Source of the DNA: Salinicoccus cyprini
GTDB lineage: Bacteria; Bacillota; Bacilli; Staphylococcales; Salinicoccaceae
Direction: 5' to 3'
NCBI RefSeq assembly: GCF_007713705.1
Contig: NZ_VMSJ01000001.1
Coordinates: 496,001-560,000, forward strand
DNA: 64,000 nt
Shown: piece after piece, positions 27,501 through 36,272 of the stretch
How the letters are laid out: the number at the start of each line of letters is the position of its first letter
Numbering within the stretch: position 1 is the stretch's first letter
The notes under the pieces: model-generated
Told to the model about the DNA's origin: nothing
What the model saw: only the letters and a program-made list of their open reading frames with translations
The model's database searches: none
Position numbers and translations under genes: made by a program

Positions 27501-28117
27501 ACCTCGGAGCAATCGAGGAGTTTGAGCGTGTCAATGAGCGCTACCAGTTCCTGAAGGCGCAGGAGAGCGATCTGTATGAAGCCAGGCAGACACTGCTTGA
27601 AGTCATCGAAGAGATGGACGAAGCAGTGGCTGTAAGGTTCCAGTCTGCGTATGACCAGGTCAACCAGCATTTCGGTGAAGTGTTCAGACGGATGTTCGGC
27701 GGGGGCCAGGCTGAACTCAGACTGACAGACCCCGGCAACTATCTGGAATCGGGTGTCGAAATATACGCGCAGCCACCCGGGAAGAAGCTGTCCACACTTT
27801 CACTCCTGTCCGGAGGAGAGCGCGCACTTACAGCCATCAGTCTGCTGTTCGGTATTCTGAAAGTGCGTGTCAGCCCGTTCATCATTCTGGATGAGGTGGA
27901 AGCGGCCCTTGACGAAGCGAATGTACTGCGCTATGCGCAATATTTGAAGCAGCTTTCACAGGACACCCAGTTCATCGTGATCACCCACCGCAAGGGAACG
28001 ATGGAGGAGAGTGACCGCCTGTTCGGCGTGACGATGCAGGAGCGTGGGGTCAGTCAGCTGATCAGCGTCGATCTCAAGGATTATGAAGAAAATATCAGAG
28101 AGGAAGAGACAGTGTGA
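24563..28117 (+). CDS. smc: Chromosome segregation ATPase SMC
   Basis: A 1184-residue SMC with Walker A GPNGSGKSN at 32-40, two long coiled-coil arms rich in Glu, Lys and Gln, a flexible hinge at about 500-670 (with GAMSGGSRNS after it) and the C-terminal head with LLSGGERAL and ILDEVEAALDE. With ScpA/ScpB it extrudes loops to compact and separate chromosomes. The normal length and the intact hinge suggest full function. Confidence 0.97.
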   Translation: MVYLKAIEAHGFKSFADKVDIRFDAGVTAVVGPNGSGKSNITDAIRWVLGEQSARSIRGVKMEDVIFNGTTDRKPMNHAYVRLSLDNTARTLQMDADVVHITRKLYRNGDSEYFINNDRSRLKEINELFLDSGLGRNAFNIISQGEVDEVLNAKPDQRRGLIEEAAGVMKYKLRKKESERRLEDTAGNLDRVHDIIHELESRVHRLERESANAKEYLALKDEMRQSDIEVTVHDVDALLAMLETETQSLSSVEQSIAADREALADIEARMTGLAEKRDEHDRRNRTLNARLVELSKKLEQTNGQIALYKERKDNKGQASEDLKVRLENSKERHDSLRQQQAEVLETLGALERTAQNLEQAIKDTRKERQELMKDQSGEIEQLKDQYYDLMVRKTTLENEYRRAEDEKSRLGDSIRQKQERLASLKSGLKEEKARLQTLQQQYDETRSTLSGKREAFQETDGRVAKLKSQYDKEREKLDTAKRYIEQQSSKLEMLTTMQNEYRGYYPGARFILKNRKPSDGIVGSVGELLSTDGEYVRALDTALGAQAQNIVAADEHSAKQAIRRLKDAKAGFATFLPMDIIRHKHIHSDIQSTISRTSIDVQIMSEIVQYEVDIPNIVSHLLGTTLVTQSMDDATQLAREIGHKLRIVTVDGETIMPGGAMSGGSRNSKSSIIESQREHQETKEKLEAYQEKTRHMSQSVTRLGEALADQMLQKDKLESEGREIAEQNETCHAEIGRLTYQIEAKEENAAILEAELKAIDAPLDTGDHAEQIKAVTADLEALNARIRRMSASDKDKKETLRQLTDEGHAMERELATVKERLNHSRNEAERLAAELADALSAVQDITDRQKMLEQDIGTLDIEALEAQRATLEQQVAELYEATEEAAALQHGLKQEYAGLQEAKDDHLKRLDALQDARRKHSGTKEKLDVQIEQKIEYLSETYKMTYDRAREEYQDFSNIDQKRMKISLNRKSIEELGPVNLGAIEEFERVNERYQFLKAQESDLYEARQTLLEVIEEMDEAVAVRFQSAYDQVNQHFGEVFRRMFGGGQAELRLTDPGNYLESGVEIYAQPPGKKLSTLSLLSGGERALTAISLLFGILKVRVSPFIILDEVEAALDEANVLRYAQYLKQLSQDTQFIVITHRKGTMEESDRLFGVTMQERGVSQLISVDLKDYEENIREEETV

Positions 28118-29232
28118 GCTTTCTAAAAAGATTAAAAGATAAGTTTCAGCCGAAAAGCGACCAGCCTGAGCTGCAGGAACAGGAATCGCTCGAATCCCAG
28201 AGCGAGGCGCTCGATGATGGCCTGATCAGCATAGAGGAGTTCGAGGAGTGGGAGCAGGAGCAGATCGGCTACAAGTTCAAGGCCGGCCTTGAGAAAAGCC
28301 GCGAGAAGTTCCAGAACGAGATCAATGAACTCATGGCACGCTACCGCACAGTGGATGAGGACTTCTTCGAAGCACTTGAAGAAGTGCTGATCTCAGCAGA
28401 CGTCGGCTTCAATACAGTGATGGAGCTGACTGATGAACTGCGTCATGAAGCGAAAGTGAAGAATATTACGGAAACAGCCGATCTCAGGGAGACGATCGTC
28501 GAGAAGATGGTCGAAATCTATGAGCGTAACGACGACCTTCCCGAAACGGTGAATATTCAGCAGGACGACCTCACCGTCATCCTCGTGGTCGGCGTCAACG
28601 GTGTCGGCAAGACGACAAGCATCGGCAAGCTTGCCTACAAGTACAAGCAGGAAGGCAGGAATGTAATGCTTGCTGCCGGAGATACTTTCCGTGCGGGTGC
28701 AATCAACCAGCTGAAGATATGGGGAGAGCGTGTCGATGTCGATGTCATATCACAGGCTGAAGGCAGTGACCCTGCTGCTGTAATGTATGACGCCGTGAGT
28801 GCAGCAAAGAAACGCGGGGCCGACGTTCTGATCTGTGATACAGCCGGCCGTCTGCAGAACAAGGGCAATCTGATGAATGAACTGTCCAAGATCAAGAAGG
28901 TCATCCAGAAGGTTGTACCTGAAGCACCCCATGAATCCCTGCTCGTGCTTGATGCCACAACCGGCCAGAATGCACTGAGCCAGGCAAAGGCCTTCAAGGA
29001 AGTGACTGATGTCTCAGGAATTGTCCTGACCAAACTTGACGGTACCGCGAAGGGCGGCATTGTGCTGGCGATCAAAAATGAACTCGGCATTCCGGTCAAG
29101 TTTGTCGGTCTTGGCGAGCAGCTGGATGATCTGCAGGAATTCAGTGCAGAAAACTATGTCTATGGCCTGTTCGCCGATATGATCTCCGACGCCGAGGAGA
29201 TTGCGGAAGATGAAGAAGGTGACAGGGTGTGA
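28114..29232 (+). CDS. ftsY: Signal recognition particle receptor FtsY
   Basis: A GTG start overlaps the smc TGA (GTGA). The 372-residue protein has an acidic N-terminal A region (about 1-75), then the NG GTPase domain with [14 protein letters not shown] and TKLDG. It docks the SRP-ribosome complex at the membrane. The partner SRP protein gene ffh follows ylxM. Confidence 0.97.
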   Translation: MSFLKRLKDKFQPKSDQPELQEQESLESQSEALDDGLISIEEFEEWEQEQIGYKFKAGLEKSREKFQNEINELMARYRTVDEDFFEALEEVLISADVGFNTVMELTDELRHEAKVKNITETADLRETIVEKMVEIYERNDDLPETVNIQQDDLTVILVVGVNGVGKTTSIGKLAYKYKQEGRNVMLAAGDTFRAGAINQLKIWGERVDVDVISQAEGSDPAAVMYDAVSAAKKRGADVLICDTAGRLQNKGNLMNELSKIKKVIQKVVPEAPHESLLVLDATTGQNALSQAKAFKEVTDVSGIVLTKLDGTAKGGIVLAIKNELGIPVKFVGLGEQLDDLQEFSAENYVYGLFADMISDAEEIAEDEEGDRV

Positions 29233-29564
29233 TCGAAGGTCTTGAGCGCACGATGCGCATGAACTACCTCTATGACTTCTATCACACACTGCTGACAGAC
29301 AAGCAGCGCAAATATATCGAACTGTACTATCTGGAGGACTTTGCCTTCAGTGAAATTGCCGAAGAGCTTGAAGTGACAAGGCAGGCGGTATATGATAATT
29401 TAAAGCGGTCGAAAGATCTGCTCGAGCATTATGAAGGCAACCTTGGCATGTACAGGAATTTTGTAACGAGACAGTCTCTCCTCAGACGTTTGAGGGAAAG
29501 GCTTGAATATAACGAAGACAAGGAAATCGCAACAATTTTAGATGAGCTTGAAGCGCTCGATTAG
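29229..29564 (+). CDS. ylxM: YlxM family helix-turn-helix protein
   Basis: A GTG start overlaps the ftsY stop. The 111-residue protein has a sigma-region-4-like helix-turn-helix ([20 protein letters not shown]). It is always found beside ffh in Firmicutes and has been linked to SRP function. It is followed 12 bases later by ffh. Confidence 0.93.
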   Translation: MIEGLERTMRMNYLYDFYHTLLTDKQRKYIELYYLEDFAFSEIAEELEVTRQAVYDNLKRSKDLLEHYEGNLGMYRNFVTRQSLLRRLRERLEYNEDKEIATILDELEALD

Positions 29565-29576
29565 GAGGAGAAAATT

Positions 29577-30923
29577 ATGGCATTCGAAGGTTTAGGAGAA
29601 CGCCTCCAGGTGACGATGGATCGCATCAAGAGCAAGGGGAAGGTCACAGAGTCGGATGTAAAGGTGATGATGCGGGAAGTACGTCTGGCGCTGCTTGAAG
29701 CCGACGTCAATTTCAAAGTCGTCAAACAGTTCGTCAACCAGGTCAAGGAACGTGCCCTCGGATCCGACGTCATGCAGTCCCTGACACCGGGACAGCAGGT
29801 CATCAAGATCGTCAGGGAAGAGCTGACGGATCTGATGGGTGGAGAGAATCAGAGGATCAATCTCGGTACGAAGCCGCCGACAGTCATCATGATGGTCGGC
29901 CTGCAGGGTGCAGGTAAGACGACGACCGCAGGCAAGCTTGCTCTGCATCTCAGAAAGAATTTCAACAAAAAGCCGATGCTTGTTGCCGGCGATATATATC
30001 GTCCGGCGGCCATCGACCAGCTGGAGACGGTCGGCAGGCAGATCGACGTGCCGGTATTCTCGCTCGGTGACCAGGTCAAACCGCAGCAGATCGTGACCGA
30101 AGCACTGGCTCATGCCAAAGCAGAGCACCTGGATACGGTCATCATCGATACCGCGGGCCGCCTGCATATTGATGAGAACCTGATGAACGAGCTGAAGGAT
30201 ATCAAGGAGATCGCCAATCCGCATGAAATCATGCTCGTTGTCGATGCAATGACCGGCCAGGACGCGGTCAATGTCGCAGAGTCATTCAATGACCTGCTCG
30301 ACATCACAGGTGTGACACTGACCAAGCTTGATGGGGACACACGAGGCGGTGCAGCACTATCCATCCGTACTGTGACCGAAAAACCGATCAAGTTCGTCGG
30401 TATGTCCGAGAAGATGGACGGGCTTGAAGCCTTCCACCCGGACCGCATGGCCCAGCGCATACTCGGCATGGGAGATGTACTTTCCATCATCGAAAAGGCC
30501 CAGGCCAATGTGGATGAGACGGACCAGAAGGCACTTGAGAAGAAGATCAAGGACCAGAGCTTTACACTGGATGACTTCCTTGCACAGATGGATCAGGTCA
30601 AGAACCTCGGTCCACTGGATGAACTGCTGAAGATGATGCCTGGTGCCAACAAGATCAAGGGGCTCGACCAGATGCAGATGAGCGGCAAGGAGATCGACCA
30701 CGTCCAGGCCATCATCCGTTCGATGACCATGGCTGAACGTGAAAATCCCGGCATCATCAATGCCAGCCGCAAGAAGCGGATTGCCAGAGGCTCAGGCCGC
30801 AGTCTGCAGGAGGTCAACCGTCTTCTCAAGCAGTTCGGCGATATGAAGAAAATGATGAAGCAGATGACAAGCCAGAAGGGCAAGAAGAAGAATCCATTCG
30901 GCAATATGGGTCTGCCATTCTAA
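29577..30923 (+). CDS. ffh: Signal recognition particle protein Ffh
   Basis: A 448-residue SRP54 GTPase: N domain, G domain with GLQGAGKTTT, DTAGR and TKLDGD, and a methionine-rich M domain (from about 325) that binds 4.5S RNA and signal peptides. The C-terminus ends MKQMTSQKGKKKNPFGNMGL. A strong GGAGG site precedes the ATG. Transcription can end at the hairpin just after the gene. Confidence 0.97.
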   Translation: MAFEGLGERLQVTMDRIKSKGKVTESDVKVMMREVRLALLEADVNFKVVKQFVNQVKERALGSDVMQSLTPGQQVIKIVREELTDLMGGENQRINLGTKPPTVIMMVGLQGAGKTTTAGKLALHLRKNFNKKPMLVAGDIYRPAAIDQLETVGRQIDVPVFSLGDQVKPQQIVTEALAHAKAEHLDTVIIDTAGRLHIDENLMNELKDIKEIANPHEIMLVVDAMTGQDAVNVAESFNDLLDITGVTLTKLDGDTRGGAALSIRTVTEKPIKFVGMSEKMDGLEAFHPDRMAQRILGMGDVLSIIEKAQANVDETDQKALEKKIKDQSFTLDDFLAQMDQVKNLGPLDELLKMMPGANKIKGLDQMQMSGKEIDHVQAIIRSMTMAERENPGIINASRKKRIARGSGRSLQEVNRLLKQFGDMKKMMKQMTSQKGKKKNPFGNMGLPF

Positions 30924-30929
30924 AACTGC

Positions 30930-30968
30930 TACCCTGTAAAGGAAAAAGTCTTTACAGGGTATTCTATT
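30930..30968 (+). terminator. Terminator after ffh
   Basis: A 12-base perfect stem TACCCTGTAAAG (30930-30941) with CTTTACAGGGTA (30950-30961), then TTCTATTT. Its 3' arm contains the -35 box of the rpsP promoter. Confidence 0.8.
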
Positions 30969-30979
30969 TCTGTTATAGT
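30951..30979 (+). promoter_or_regulatory. Promoter of the rpsP operon, embedded in the ffh terminator
   Basis: TTTACA (30951-30956), 17-base spacer and TATAGT (30974-30979) with an extended -10 TGt at 30971-30973. The -35 box is part of the ffh terminator stem. Confidence 0.72.
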
Positions 30980-31020
30980 AGTAAAAGTGAAATTGAGAAA
31001 TCGAAAGGAGTTAATAAAAA

Positions 31021-31296
31021 ATGGCAGTTAAACTTAGATTGACACGCATGGGTTCCAAAAAGAAACCTTACTACCGTATCGTTGTTGCAGATTCCCGCAG
31101 CCCAAGAGACGGTCGTATCATCGAACAGATCGGTTCATACAACCCGGTTATAAAAAGTGATGACAATGTAACACTTGATGAAGAAAAAGCACTTGCATGG
31201 TTGCAGAATGGTGCAAAACCAAGTGATACAGTACGTAACATCCTGAGCAGCAAAGGTGTTATGGAACGTTACCACAATGCTAAACTCGGGAAATAA
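31021..31296 (+). CDS. rpsP: 30S ribosomal protein S16
   Basis: The 91-residue protein starts [20 protein letters not shown], a clear bS16. The ribosome site is AAAGGAG. Its A/T-leaning codons fit a highly expressed ribosomal protein. The rpsP-khpA-rimM-trmD-rplS order is conserved in Firmicutes. Confidence 0.98.
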   Translation: MAVKLRLTRMGSKKKPYYRIVVADSRSPRDGRIIEQIGSYNPVIKSDDNVTLDEEKALAWLQNGAKPSDTVRNILSSKGVMERYHNAKLGK

Positions 31297-31302
31297 TCCC
31301 GT

Positions 31303-31530
31303 ATGAAACAACTGCTTCAAACAATTCTTGAACCGATGCTCGAACATCCCGAAGCGCTTGAGATCGAAGTGGAGGAGACGGAATATGATGTCTCTGCGAG
31401 GATCAGAGTCCACGAGGACGATGTCGGCCGTGTAATCGGCAGGCGCGGCCGCATGATAAAAGCGGTGCGCACCATCCTGTCGAATGCAAATCACGGCAGT
31501 TCAAAGAAAGTGTTTGTTGATGTCGACTAG
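31303..31530 (+). CDS. khpA: KH-domain RNA-binding protein KhpA (YlqC)
   Basis: A 75-residue single KH domain with the GxxG loop in VIGRRGRMIKAV. KhpA works with KhpB (Jag) as a small RNA-binding complex affecting cell division and morphology in Gram-positives. It starts six bases after rpsP and ends at a terminator, so rimM downstream gets less transcription. Confidence 0.92.
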   Translation: MKQLLQTILEPMLEHPEALEIEVEETEYDVSARIRVHEDDVGRVIGRRGRMIKAVRTILSNANHGSSKKVFVDVD

Positions 31531-31556
31531 GCACACCGGGCGGTGTGCCTTTTTTA
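31530..31556 (+). terminator. Terminator/attenuator between khpA and rimM
   Basis: Stem GGCACACC (31530-31537) with GGTGTGCC (31542-31549), then six T. The hairpin includes the last base of the khpA stop codon. Partial termination would set lower levels of rimM and trmD than rpsP. Confidence 0.88.
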
Positions 31557-31584
31557 TATCATTACCAATTTGAGGAGGCAAATA

Positions 31585-32079
31585 ATGAAAATCAGTATCG
31601 GCCGCCTGGTCAATTTTCACGGCATCCGTGGAGAAGTGAAAGTGCTGAGCGATTCGGACTTTGCAGAAGACCGCTTTTCACCCGGCAGCAGTGTGGAAGT
31701 AAAAGGGACTTCCTATACCATCGACAGCTACCGCAAGCATAAGAACTTCCATATGCTTAAATTCAAAGGTGTGGGCAATATCAATGAAGTGGAGCATCTG
31801 AAAGGATCGGATGTGCTTCAGGAAGCAGAGGCAGTGGACGTTCCGCTTGAGGAAGGGGAATACCACTACAGGGACATCATCGGTCTTGATGTATTGCTTG
31901 AAGAGACGCTGGAACCGATCGGTACGGTTTCCGACATATTCGAGACCGGTGCAAATGATGTCTGGGTGGTCGATGGTGACAGGCAGTATATGATTCCCTA
32001 TATTGAAGATGTGGTGAAGAATATCGATCTCGAACGGGGTCATATCATCATCCATCCGATGGAGGGGCTGCTGGATTGA
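31585..32079 (+). CDS. rimM: Ribosome maturation factor RimM
   Basis: The start is the ATG at 31585 after TGAGGAGG; the longer frame would begin inside the terminator. The 164-residue protein has the N-terminal RimM barrel ([18 protein letters not shown]) and a C-terminal PRC-barrel (from about 95). It helps assemble the 30S head around S19. Confidence 0.95.
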   Translation: MKISIGRLVNFHGIRGEVKVLSDSDFAEDRFSPGSSVEVKGTSYTIDSYRKHKNFHMLKFKGVGNINEVEHLKGSDVLQEAEAVDVPLEEGEYHYRDIIGLDVLLEETLEPIGTVSDIFETGANDVWVVDGDRQYMIPYIEDVVKNIDLERGHIIIHPMEGLLD

Positions 32080-32747
32080 ATATTCATTATTTGACACTGT
32101 TCCCGGAAATGTATGAAGGTGTACTCAATACGTCCATCCTCGGGCGGGCAAAGGAGAAGGGCATCGTCAGCTACAATGCAGTCAATTTCCGCGACTATTC
32201 CGGAAACAAGCACAACAAGGTCGATGACTATCCGTATGGCGGCGGTGCCGGCATGGTACTGAAGCCTGAACCTGTATTCAACGCAATGGAAGCAATGGAT
32301 CTCAAGTCGCCGCGTGTCATACTGATGTGCCCGCAGGGCCGTCCATTCGATCAGAAGATGGCGGAGGAACTCAGCGAAGAGGAGGACATCGTCTTCATCT
32401 GCGGACATTACGAAGGATATGATGAACGCATCCGTACACTCGTGACGGATGAAGTGTCAATCGGCGACTACGTACTGACCGGGGGGGAGCTTGCGAGCAT
32501 GACCATGACGGATGCCATCGTCAGACTGATCCCCGGTGTACTGAGCCGCGAGGAGAGCCACCAGGAGGATTCCTTCAGCACCGGACTGCTCGAGCATCCG
32601 CACTATACGAGACCCAGGGAATACCGAGGCATGGAAGTGCCTGAAGTACTGCTCAATGGCAACCATAAGCTGATCGAGGAATGGCGCCGTGAGGAGAGCC
32701 TGAAACGCACAAGGGAAAGAAGGCCGGACCTGCTTTCCGGCAAGTAG
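32076..32747 (+). CDS. trmD: tRNA (guanine-37-N1)-methyltransferase
   Basis: A TTG start overlaps the rimM stop (TTGA). The 223-residue protein keeps the SPOUT knot motifs [11 protein letters not shown] and the substrate loop near [11 protein letters not shown], but is about 20 residues shorter at the C-terminus than the usual 240-245. It methylates G37 of tRNAs to prevent frameshifting. Confidence 0.96.
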   Translation: MNIHYLTLFPEMYEGVLNTSILGRAKEKGIVSYNAVNFRDYSGNKHNKVDDYPYGGGAGMVLKPEPVFNAMEAMDLKSPRVILMCPQGRPFDQKMAEELSEEEDIVFICGHYEGYDERIRTLVTDEVSIGDYVLTGGELASMTMTDAIVRLIPGVLSREESHQEDSFSTGLLEHPHYTRPREYRGMEVPEVLLNGNHKLIEEWRREESLKRTRERRPDLLSGK

Positions 32748-32768
32748 CACATATTTACATTTTACCCG

Positions 32769-32797
32769 TTGAAAGCGGCGGATGATTATGGTAATAT
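32769..32797 (+). promoter_or_regulatory. Probable rplS promoter
   Basis: TTGAAA (32769-32774), 17-base spacer, TAATAT (32792-32797). It lies in the 130-base gap between trmD and rplS, upstream of the L19 leader. Confidence 0.6.
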
Positions 32798-32839
32798 TAT
32801 ACGAGTGTCAAAGCACACATATACACAATCATCCGCTGC
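32775..32839 (+). promoter_or_regulatory. Inverted repeat / putative L19 leader element upstream of rplS
   Basis: GCGGCGGATGATT (32775-32787) pairs with AATCATCCGCTGC (32827-32839), 13 positions with one G-U pair, across 39 bases. It resembles the leader found before rplS in Firmicutes, thought to bind L19 for feedback. The 5' arm overlaps the spacer of the promoter called at 32769-32797, so the arms would pair only in read-through transcripts from trmD. Which form acts is unresolved. Confidence 0.5.
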
Positions 32840-32877
32840 TATGTTCGGCAAGATAATTGGAAGAAGGAGAAGATAAT

Positions 32878-33225
32878 ATGTCACAGCAATTAATCAATGA
32901 GCTGACAAAAGAACAGCTTAAATCAGATCTGCCACAGTTCAAGGCCGGAGACACTGTACGTGTTCACGTACGTATCGTCGAGGGTTCACGCGAGCGTGTC
33001 CAGATCTTCGAAGGTGTAGTAATCAAACGTCGCGGAGGCGGAATCTCCGAAACATTCACAGTCCGCAAGATTTCCTACGGTGTTGGTGTTGAGCGTACAT
33101 TCCCTGTACACACTCCAAAAATCGAGAAAATCGAAGTGACACGCCGTGGTCGTGTACGTCGTGCGAAACTGTACTACCTGCGCAACCTGCGTGGTAAAGC
33201 TGCACGTATCAGAGAAATCCGATAG
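32878..33225 (+). CDS. rplS: 50S ribosomal protein L19
   Basis: The start is the ATG at 32878 after AGAAGGAGA; an in-frame TTG 21 bases upstream is rejected. The 115-residue protein has the bL19 motif [20 protein letters not shown] and ends [15 protein letters not shown]. It lies at the 30S-50S interface. It is closed by a strong terminator. Confidence 0.97.
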   Translation: MSQQLINELTKEQLKSDLPQFKAGDTVRVHVRIVEGSRERVQIFEGVVIKRRGGGISETFTVRKISYGVGVERTFPVHTPKIEKIEVTRRGRVRRAKLYYLRNLRGKAARIREIR

Positions 33226-33231
33226 AACCAC

Positions 33232-33270
33232 AAAAATGCCTGACAGTTCACCTGTCAGGCATTTTTTATT
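33232..33270. terminator. Bidirectional terminator between rplS and the YfhO gene
   Basis: A 15-base perfect stem (33232-33246 with 33252-33266), core GCCTGACAG, flanked by A and T runs. It terminates both convergent genes; its last base overlaps the YfhO stop codon. Confidence 0.93.
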
Positions 33271-35884
33271 TGAATCGGCGTTTCAGTCTGTTTCTGATCC
33301 CGAACAGGTCCAGATAGATGAAGCTGATCAGCAATGAAAGGATGCTTATCATGAGTGTCACCAGGAAGTATGGCGGTGAGTAGGAGATTGTGATGACCCG
33401 GTCGTCTGCACCAGGTTCAAAACCGGTCATCAGATAGTTTGCACGGAATGCATCAAGGTCCCCGGAAGCATCACCTGCAACCTTCATGCCGTCGCGATAG
33501 ACGATTGGCACACTGGCTATTCCTGCTCTCGGTTCTGCCAAAGTAATCTCGTAGGTATTGCCTTTTTCGGATACGGTGTACTCTGGATCTGCTTTTTCAC
33601 TTTCCTGTTCAAGTGTCTGGTAGTCTTCAATGCGGATGGACTGCAGTTCCACTGCATACTTCCCGCTTGAGAAGGTGATCGGCACTTCTTCCTGCAGTTC
33701 GACACGATATAGAAGATCATCTGCATATGTCCGGTATTTGCTTGTGGCGAAAAGCCTTTCATTCGGATAGCCGTCGACATTGATGGTGAACCGTTTGTTG
33801 GGTTCGATCATTTCGACGTGCATTTCAATATAGACATCTGCATTGTCATACTGGTCGACCAGCGAACTGAAATTCAAATTCAGACCGCCACCGTCTTCAG
33901 GCACATCAAGTACGCCATCGGAAAGGGTGGCATTCTGTGCCTCCACCGGAACTTCGTCGATCAGATTTTCTGTCGGTTCTGCCTGAGCGGTCGGTTCGAG
34001 CGCATCTGTCACAATTCCGTTGATCATCGCATGCTCGCGTGCGAGCGGGTGATCGAGCGCATCCGGATTGTAGACATCCGTGGCATATCTGATGAAGGGC
34101 AATGGGGCGTCATTCTCATAGATCGTATATGTGCCGTCATCCGTGATCGGACTGAACTTCAGTGGAATGCCGTAAGTATCTTCATCCCGCATCATGTAGT
34201 CCACATTGAACAGCGAGAAAAGGTTGCTGCGCGACTGGAAGGTGGAGTAGCGGCTGATGGTCTCATAGCGGATATTCACTTTCAGGTCATTATAGTAGAA
34301 GTCGATGATTTCCCCATCGATGATGCTCGAATAGATGCTTGTGCCGTTGAAGCCCATGTACATCGGTGTATTATCCTGATCCCTCACCTTATAGTCGAGC
34401 TTCTGTTCAGGGGCTTTCATATCCTGGATCCGTTCGATGTTATATTTCTGGCGGTCACTGGCATAGTGGTTGCTGTTGATATAGAAAAGATGGTTGCGGT
34501 CGGTGATGCCGTCATGGTAGATCTGTGTATTGGTGTGGGAGGCACTCACCACTGCTGTAAACAGGACGAGCAGCACGGCATTCACACCTTGCAGTACAGG
34601 CTGTCTGCCTTTCAGATAGACGAGCAGGAAGCCTACCAGATGGATGACGGGCACCATGTATACCCAGATGACGACATCCTCCTTGAAGTATATCGATAGG
34701 GCCAGAATGATGTAGACCGGTATCAGACTGACTGCGTACTGCCTGATGCCTACTTCCCTGAAACGGGTGAGATACTGTGCAATGAGCACGGCATGGAAGA
34801 ATACAAGCATGTAGTGCCAGCGCTTCTGCGGCTGCTGGAATCCATTGAACAGCATGTCGATATAGGGTGACAGTGTAAACAGCATGAAGATGATGGTCAG
34901 TACGGCGAATACTCTATAGAAGTAGCGTGTATACAGTTTCGGCGTGAACAGGGCCTGGATCGCAATGAACAGGATGATGACAAGATAGTTCTCATAGAAG
35001 ATATTATCCTGCCAGTCCAGTTCTGAAAACATCGGCACATCCACTTCATACTCGCGGTCGTCGTTGTTCAGGAAGCCCCGTACGGCATGGAAGAACGCAA
35101 CGACGGATATGCCGGCCCCGATCAGGGCGGAAGGCACGGCAAGCTTCAATGTCTGGATGCGGGGCAGGTCACTCTGCCGCCTGAAGATGAGACGGACCGC
35201 CAGATAGACGACGGCGATGATGAGCTGGTAGTAGCCGAAGTAGAAATTGTTGATCAGTGTGGCGGCCGTTGCAAATATGAACAGGCCGGGTTTCTTTTTG
35301 CGGATGACGAGTTCGAGTGCCCAGAGTGTAAGCGGCAGCCATATGAAGACGTCGCTGAAAAAGGACCAGAAGACCGTAAACCTGAAATAGGTCGGAGAAG
35401 CAGCGAATATGAAGCCGCCGATGATGCCATGAAGCGGTCTGACGCCGATGGTCAAAAGGAACCGGTATGTAAAGTAGATGATGAGGAACGCTTTCAGGAT
35501 TGATATGAAAAATGCATTGAATGCCCAGAAATCCACCGTCGACGTGTCGAAACCGGTCAGTATCTCACCGGCTCTGACGAAGATGATGTTGATATAATAG
35601 ATGATATTCGTCGAATAGTAGTAGGCGAGGTCCGTATAGAAGTCTCCGCCGAGTCCGAAATCGGTATCGTAGAACCATGTGCCTTCCTTGAACTTTTCAT
35701 AGAGATAGAGCTGCATGGGCAGCATCTGCTCGAGCCCATCATTGGCACCTGTCATGAATACCTGTTTTTTTGTGTCATCAGGTGCAACCAGGCGCCACAG
35801 TACGTAGACATGGGAGATGACCGCGAGAAGTGCGATGATCATGATGTTTCTCATCCCTTGCAGCCTCGATTTCATTGTATCCAT
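33266..35884 (-). CDS. yfhO: YfhO family polytopic membrane protein, probable teichoic acid glycosyltransferase
   Basis: An 872-residue protein with about a dozen membrane helices in the first 500 residues, a large extracytoplasmic domain (about 500-840) and a final helix before a basic tail (FGIRNRLKRRFK). This is the YfhO architecture of GT-C-like glycosyltransferases. In B. subtilis, Listeria and S. aureus, YfhO adds GlcNAc to lipoteichoic acid outside the cell, using undecaprenyl-phosphate-sugar made by CsbB and flipped by GtcA. Here it follows those two genes in one minus-strand operon. As I recall, S. aureus yfhO also lies between rplS and rbgA. Sugar and acceptor are inferred. Confidence 0.88.
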   Translation of the reverse strand: MDTMKSRLQGMRNIMIIALLAVISHVYVLWRLVAPDDTKKQVFMTGANDGLEQMLPMQLYLYEKFKEGTWFYDTDFGLGGDFYTDLAYYYSTNIIYYINIIFVRAGEILTGFDTSTVDFWAFNAFFISILKAFLIIYFTYRFLLTIGVRPLHGIIGGFIFAASPTYFRFTVFWSFFSDVFIWLPLTLWALELVIRKKKPGLFIFATAATLINNFYFGYYQLIIAVVYLAVRLIFRRQSDLPRIQTLKLAVPSALIGAGISVVAFFHAVRGFLNNDDREYEVDVPMFSELDWQDNIFYENYLVIILFIAIQALFTPKLYTRYFYRVFAVLTIIFMLFTLSPYIDMLFNGFQQPQKRWHYMLVFFHAVLIAQYLTRFREVGIRQYAVSLIPVYIILALSIYFKEDVVIWVYMVPVIHLVGFLLVYLKGRQPVLQGVNAVLLVLFTAVVSASHTNTQIYHDGITDRNHLFYINSNHYASDRQKYNIERIQDMKAPEQKLDYKVRDQDNTPMYMGFNGTSIYSSIIDGEIIDFYYNDLKVNIRYETISRYSTFQSRSNLFSLFNVDYMMRDEDTYGIPLKFSPITDDGTYTIYENDAPLPFIRYATDVYNPDALDHPLAREHAMINGIVTDALEPTAQAEPTENLIDEVPVEAQNATLSDGVLDVPEDGGGLNLNFSSLVDQYDNADVYIEMHVEMIEPNKRFTINVDGYPNERLFATSKYRTYADDLLYRVELQEEVPITFSSGKYAVELQSIRIEDYQTLEQESEKADPEYTVSEKGNTYEITLAEPRAGIASVPIVYRDGMKVAGDASGDLDAFRANYLMTGFEPGADDRVITISYSPPYFLVTLMISILSLLISFIYLDLFGIRNRLKRRFK

Positions 35885-35888
35885 CCAA

Positions 35889-36272
35889 TCAACCTTCCTT
35901 ATCTTTCAGTACCCACCGTGTAATGCCGTAGGTGATCGGTACAGTGATGATGAGCACCGGCAGGGGTGCGATGATTTCATTCCATCCCAGCTGGTCGACC
36001 AGTACATAGAGAAGCAGCGTCTGCATGCCCATGTTGATGACCTGAGTGAGGGGGAACTTGAGAAACTTCAGCAGTGTCGGTCTGACGCCATATACGAAGT
36101 GGCAGTTCAGAAAATAGGAGATGATGAAGGCCGTGATGAATCCTCCGAAATGCGCTGCAATATAGAACAGGCCGGCGTATACCAGGATGGTGTACACACC
36201 GTAGTAGACGGCCGTATTGATCAGGCCGACAAGGACGAAACGGATGAATTCACTGGTGATACTGCTTCTCAT
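35889..36272 (-). CDS. gtcA: GtrA/GtcA family membrane protein, probable polyprenyl-phosphate-sugar flippase
   Basis: I choose the ATG at 36272, seven bases after a GGGAGG site; an ATG 24 bases further up is possible, while longer frames lie inside the glycosyltransferase gene. The 127-residue protein has four membrane helices and the GtrA pattern (FIRFVLVGLINTAVYYGVY...YFLNCHFVYG). GtrA/GtcA proteins move lipid-linked sugars across the membrane. The gene overlaps the upstream glycosyltransferase by 23 bases and ends just before yfhO. Confidence 0.88.
   Translation of the reverse strand: MRSSITSEFIRFVLVGLINTAVYYGVYTILVYAGLFYIAAHFGGFITAFIISYFLNCHFVYGVRPTLLKFLKFPLTQVINMGMQTLLLYVLVDQLGWNEIIAPLPVLIITVPITYGITRWVLKDKEG

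Noticed and set aside
33818-34699. 293-residue plus-strand ORF opposite yfhO
   Set aside because: Compositional shadow of the membrane protein gene, rich in Ile/Val/His/Asp as expected for antisense; no ribosome site or family match.
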